In this document: piece after piece, positions 53,180 to 54,034 of the stretch
Layout of the letters: each line of letters begins with the position of its first letter
Position numbering within the stretch: the stretch's first letter is position 1
From: Bacillus sp. 491mf
GTDB taxonomy: Bacteria; Bacillota; Bacilli; Bacillales; Bacillaceae_G
Length of the DNA stretch: 54,034 nucleotides
NCBI RefSeq assembly: GCF_900112415.1
Contig: NZ_FOLV01000024.1
Location: forward strand, 1-54,034
Direction: 5' to 3'
Position numbers and translations under genes: made by a program
The notes under the pieces: model-generated
Databases searched by the model: none
What the model was told of the DNA's origin: nothing
What the model saw: the letters and a program-made list of their open reading frames with translations, nothing else

Positions 53180-53640
53180 TGTTGAACTTATGTTAACTAC
53201 GTAAGATGGAAACACAAAATTACACTGCTAATCCTTAATCACAAATAATTTAGGGGGGAGAGGCATTGATACATGCCATCAAGTCACGAATTTTTTATAA
53301 TCATTTGCTACTTTGTCCCAAGTTACAAGAACGCTGGTACTGGGCTAACAAAACAAAATCCCCCCTAAAACGTTAAAAATTTTTTTCAGGTGTTGCGGGT
53401 TATTCTTTGAATTGTTGCTGTCCACTTACAGGAAGCCAGTTAATTTATGCTCAAAATGTGTCTAAACGTGCACGATTTTCCTGAAATAATATGTGCCCTC
53501 AATAGACTAGGCACAAAAAACAATCTTTAACTCTTCTTTTCTCATAACCTAGTTGGTTTTAAAATTACGAATAGATATTATTTTTTAACTATTTTTTGAC
53601 AAAAAACATCTTTTGTGGAAAAATATACATTGTGATAAAT
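53180..53640. other. Intergenic region with a degenerate IS231-type end
   Basis: CATGCCATCAAGTCACGAA (from about 53272) is a diverged IS231 left end with an indel. No right end or coding frame accompanies it. The remainder is AT-rich and featureless. Confidence 0.4.
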
Positions 53641-53900
53641 TTCTAATTTAACATATTTCCAAAAGAATTCCCCTTCCTCAAGGAATGAGAAGGGTGAAGC
53701 CCAATGAGTAGGGAGGGGATGAATTTTGGTTGGCGTAAGCCAAAAGGTTGAAAAAGGAATTTCCTCAAATTAGATAGAATGTATGTAAAGAATACTTTTG
53801 ATCTCAAGGTTATTGTTTGCTGGCTGTGGGCAGTTCGCTATTAGAAATGCTAAAACAATACATCGAAACTTAAGGACAAAACTAACGGGGGGTGATGACA
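53641..53900 (+). mobile_element. Probable left flank of an IS200/IS605-type element
   Basis: CCCCTTCCTCAAGGAATGAG and AAGGG form imperfect hairpins within a structured GC-richer tract, as found near the subterminal ends of IS605-group elements. No tnpA lies before tnpB, so the element would be of the tnpB-only (IS1341) type. The exact boundary cannot be set. Confidence 0.4.
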
Positions 53901-54034
53901 ATGTTGTTGAATCAAAAATATGAAATCTTCCCAACAGAGGCACAAAAAGAAGTGTTAGACCGTTGGTTGCAATATTGTCGTCAAACCTATAATTCTGCCT
54001 TGCTAGACAAAGAACGGAAATATAAGCAAAACAA
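53901..54034 (+). CDS. tnpB: N-terminus of a TnpB (cut by the window edge)
   Basis: ATG 53901, after GGGGGGTGATG, opens a frame running to the window end: MLLNQKYEIFPTEAQKEVLD, then WLQYCRQTYNSALLDKERKY. This is the typical start of an IS605 OrfB/TnpB (N-terminal helix-turn-helix domain). The catalytic part lies outside, so intactness is unknown. Confidence 0.85.
   Translation, partial: MLLNQKYEIFPTEAQKEVLDRWLQYCRQTYNSALLDKERKYKQN

Overview
The window is AT-rich, low-GC Firmicute DNA with Bacillus cereus group features: a PlcR box in front of a secreted phospholipase C, a class I lysyl-tRNA synthetase behind a lysine T-box, numerous IS231 ends and derivatives, IS6/IS240 and IS200/IS605 remnants, and Tn4430-like Tn3-family ends. 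It reads as an accessory chromosomal region or part of a large plasmid, with heavy gene decay around the insertion sequences. No rRNA, tRNA or CRISPR array was seen.

Layout. 1-175: tail of a tnpB gene. 0.4-3 kb: PlcR-type promoter, long zinc phospholipase C and secreted endonuclease I. 3-13 kb: small regulator/exporter units (AraC plus a VOC protein, LysE exporter, MarR+MFS, DMT pair + Crp/Fnr, PadR+MFS), a hydrolase and a PssA homologue. 13.2-15.2 kb: T-box and lysK. 15.4-19.7 kb: XRE+membrane pair, DUF3977, PepF-type peptidase and a divergent ArsR-like regulator. 19.8-26.6 kb: IS debris around TetR/MFS, MarR and LysR genes, and a broken ltrA. 26.7-30.6 kb: a minus-strand metabolic cluster (amidohydrolase, ABM-domain membrane protein, two isochorismatase-like hydrolases), then a haloperoxidase-like hydrolase. 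32-35.6 kb: deleted IS231 copies, a broken condensation-like gene and a broken serine recombinase. 35.6-38.3 kb: VanR/VanS-like two-component system with a VanY-like carboxypeptidase. 38.4-45.4 kb: a mosaic mobile region bounded by inverted 38-bp Tn3-family ends and IS231-type MITEs; it carries a membrane protein, a YbaK deacylase, MFS+ArsR, a nonsense-mutated IS231 and a secreted CBM-like protein, with no Tn3 transposase. 45.4-53.2 kb: Lrp/permease pair, DUF1349, DUF2809, DmpA-type peptidase, broken methyltransferase, PhzF, NUDIX and GNAT genes. 53.2-54.0 kb: IS200/IS605 left flank and the start of another tnpB.

How it works together. The recurring theme is an exporter beside its own small regulator, often with a visible palindromic operator: TTCATATATGAA for MarR/MFS, a shared ACTAAACGTTTAGT core for both the PadR/MFS and TetR/MFS units, TATGACATATGTCATA between the DMT pair and the Crp/Fnr gene, and CTGACTAGTCAG for ArsR/MFS. 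The most unusual architecture is the 38.4-45.4 kb region, where Tn3-type ends, IS231-type MITEs and cargo genes are nested without a Tn3 transposase. All functions are inferred by reading the sequence; no database search was run.
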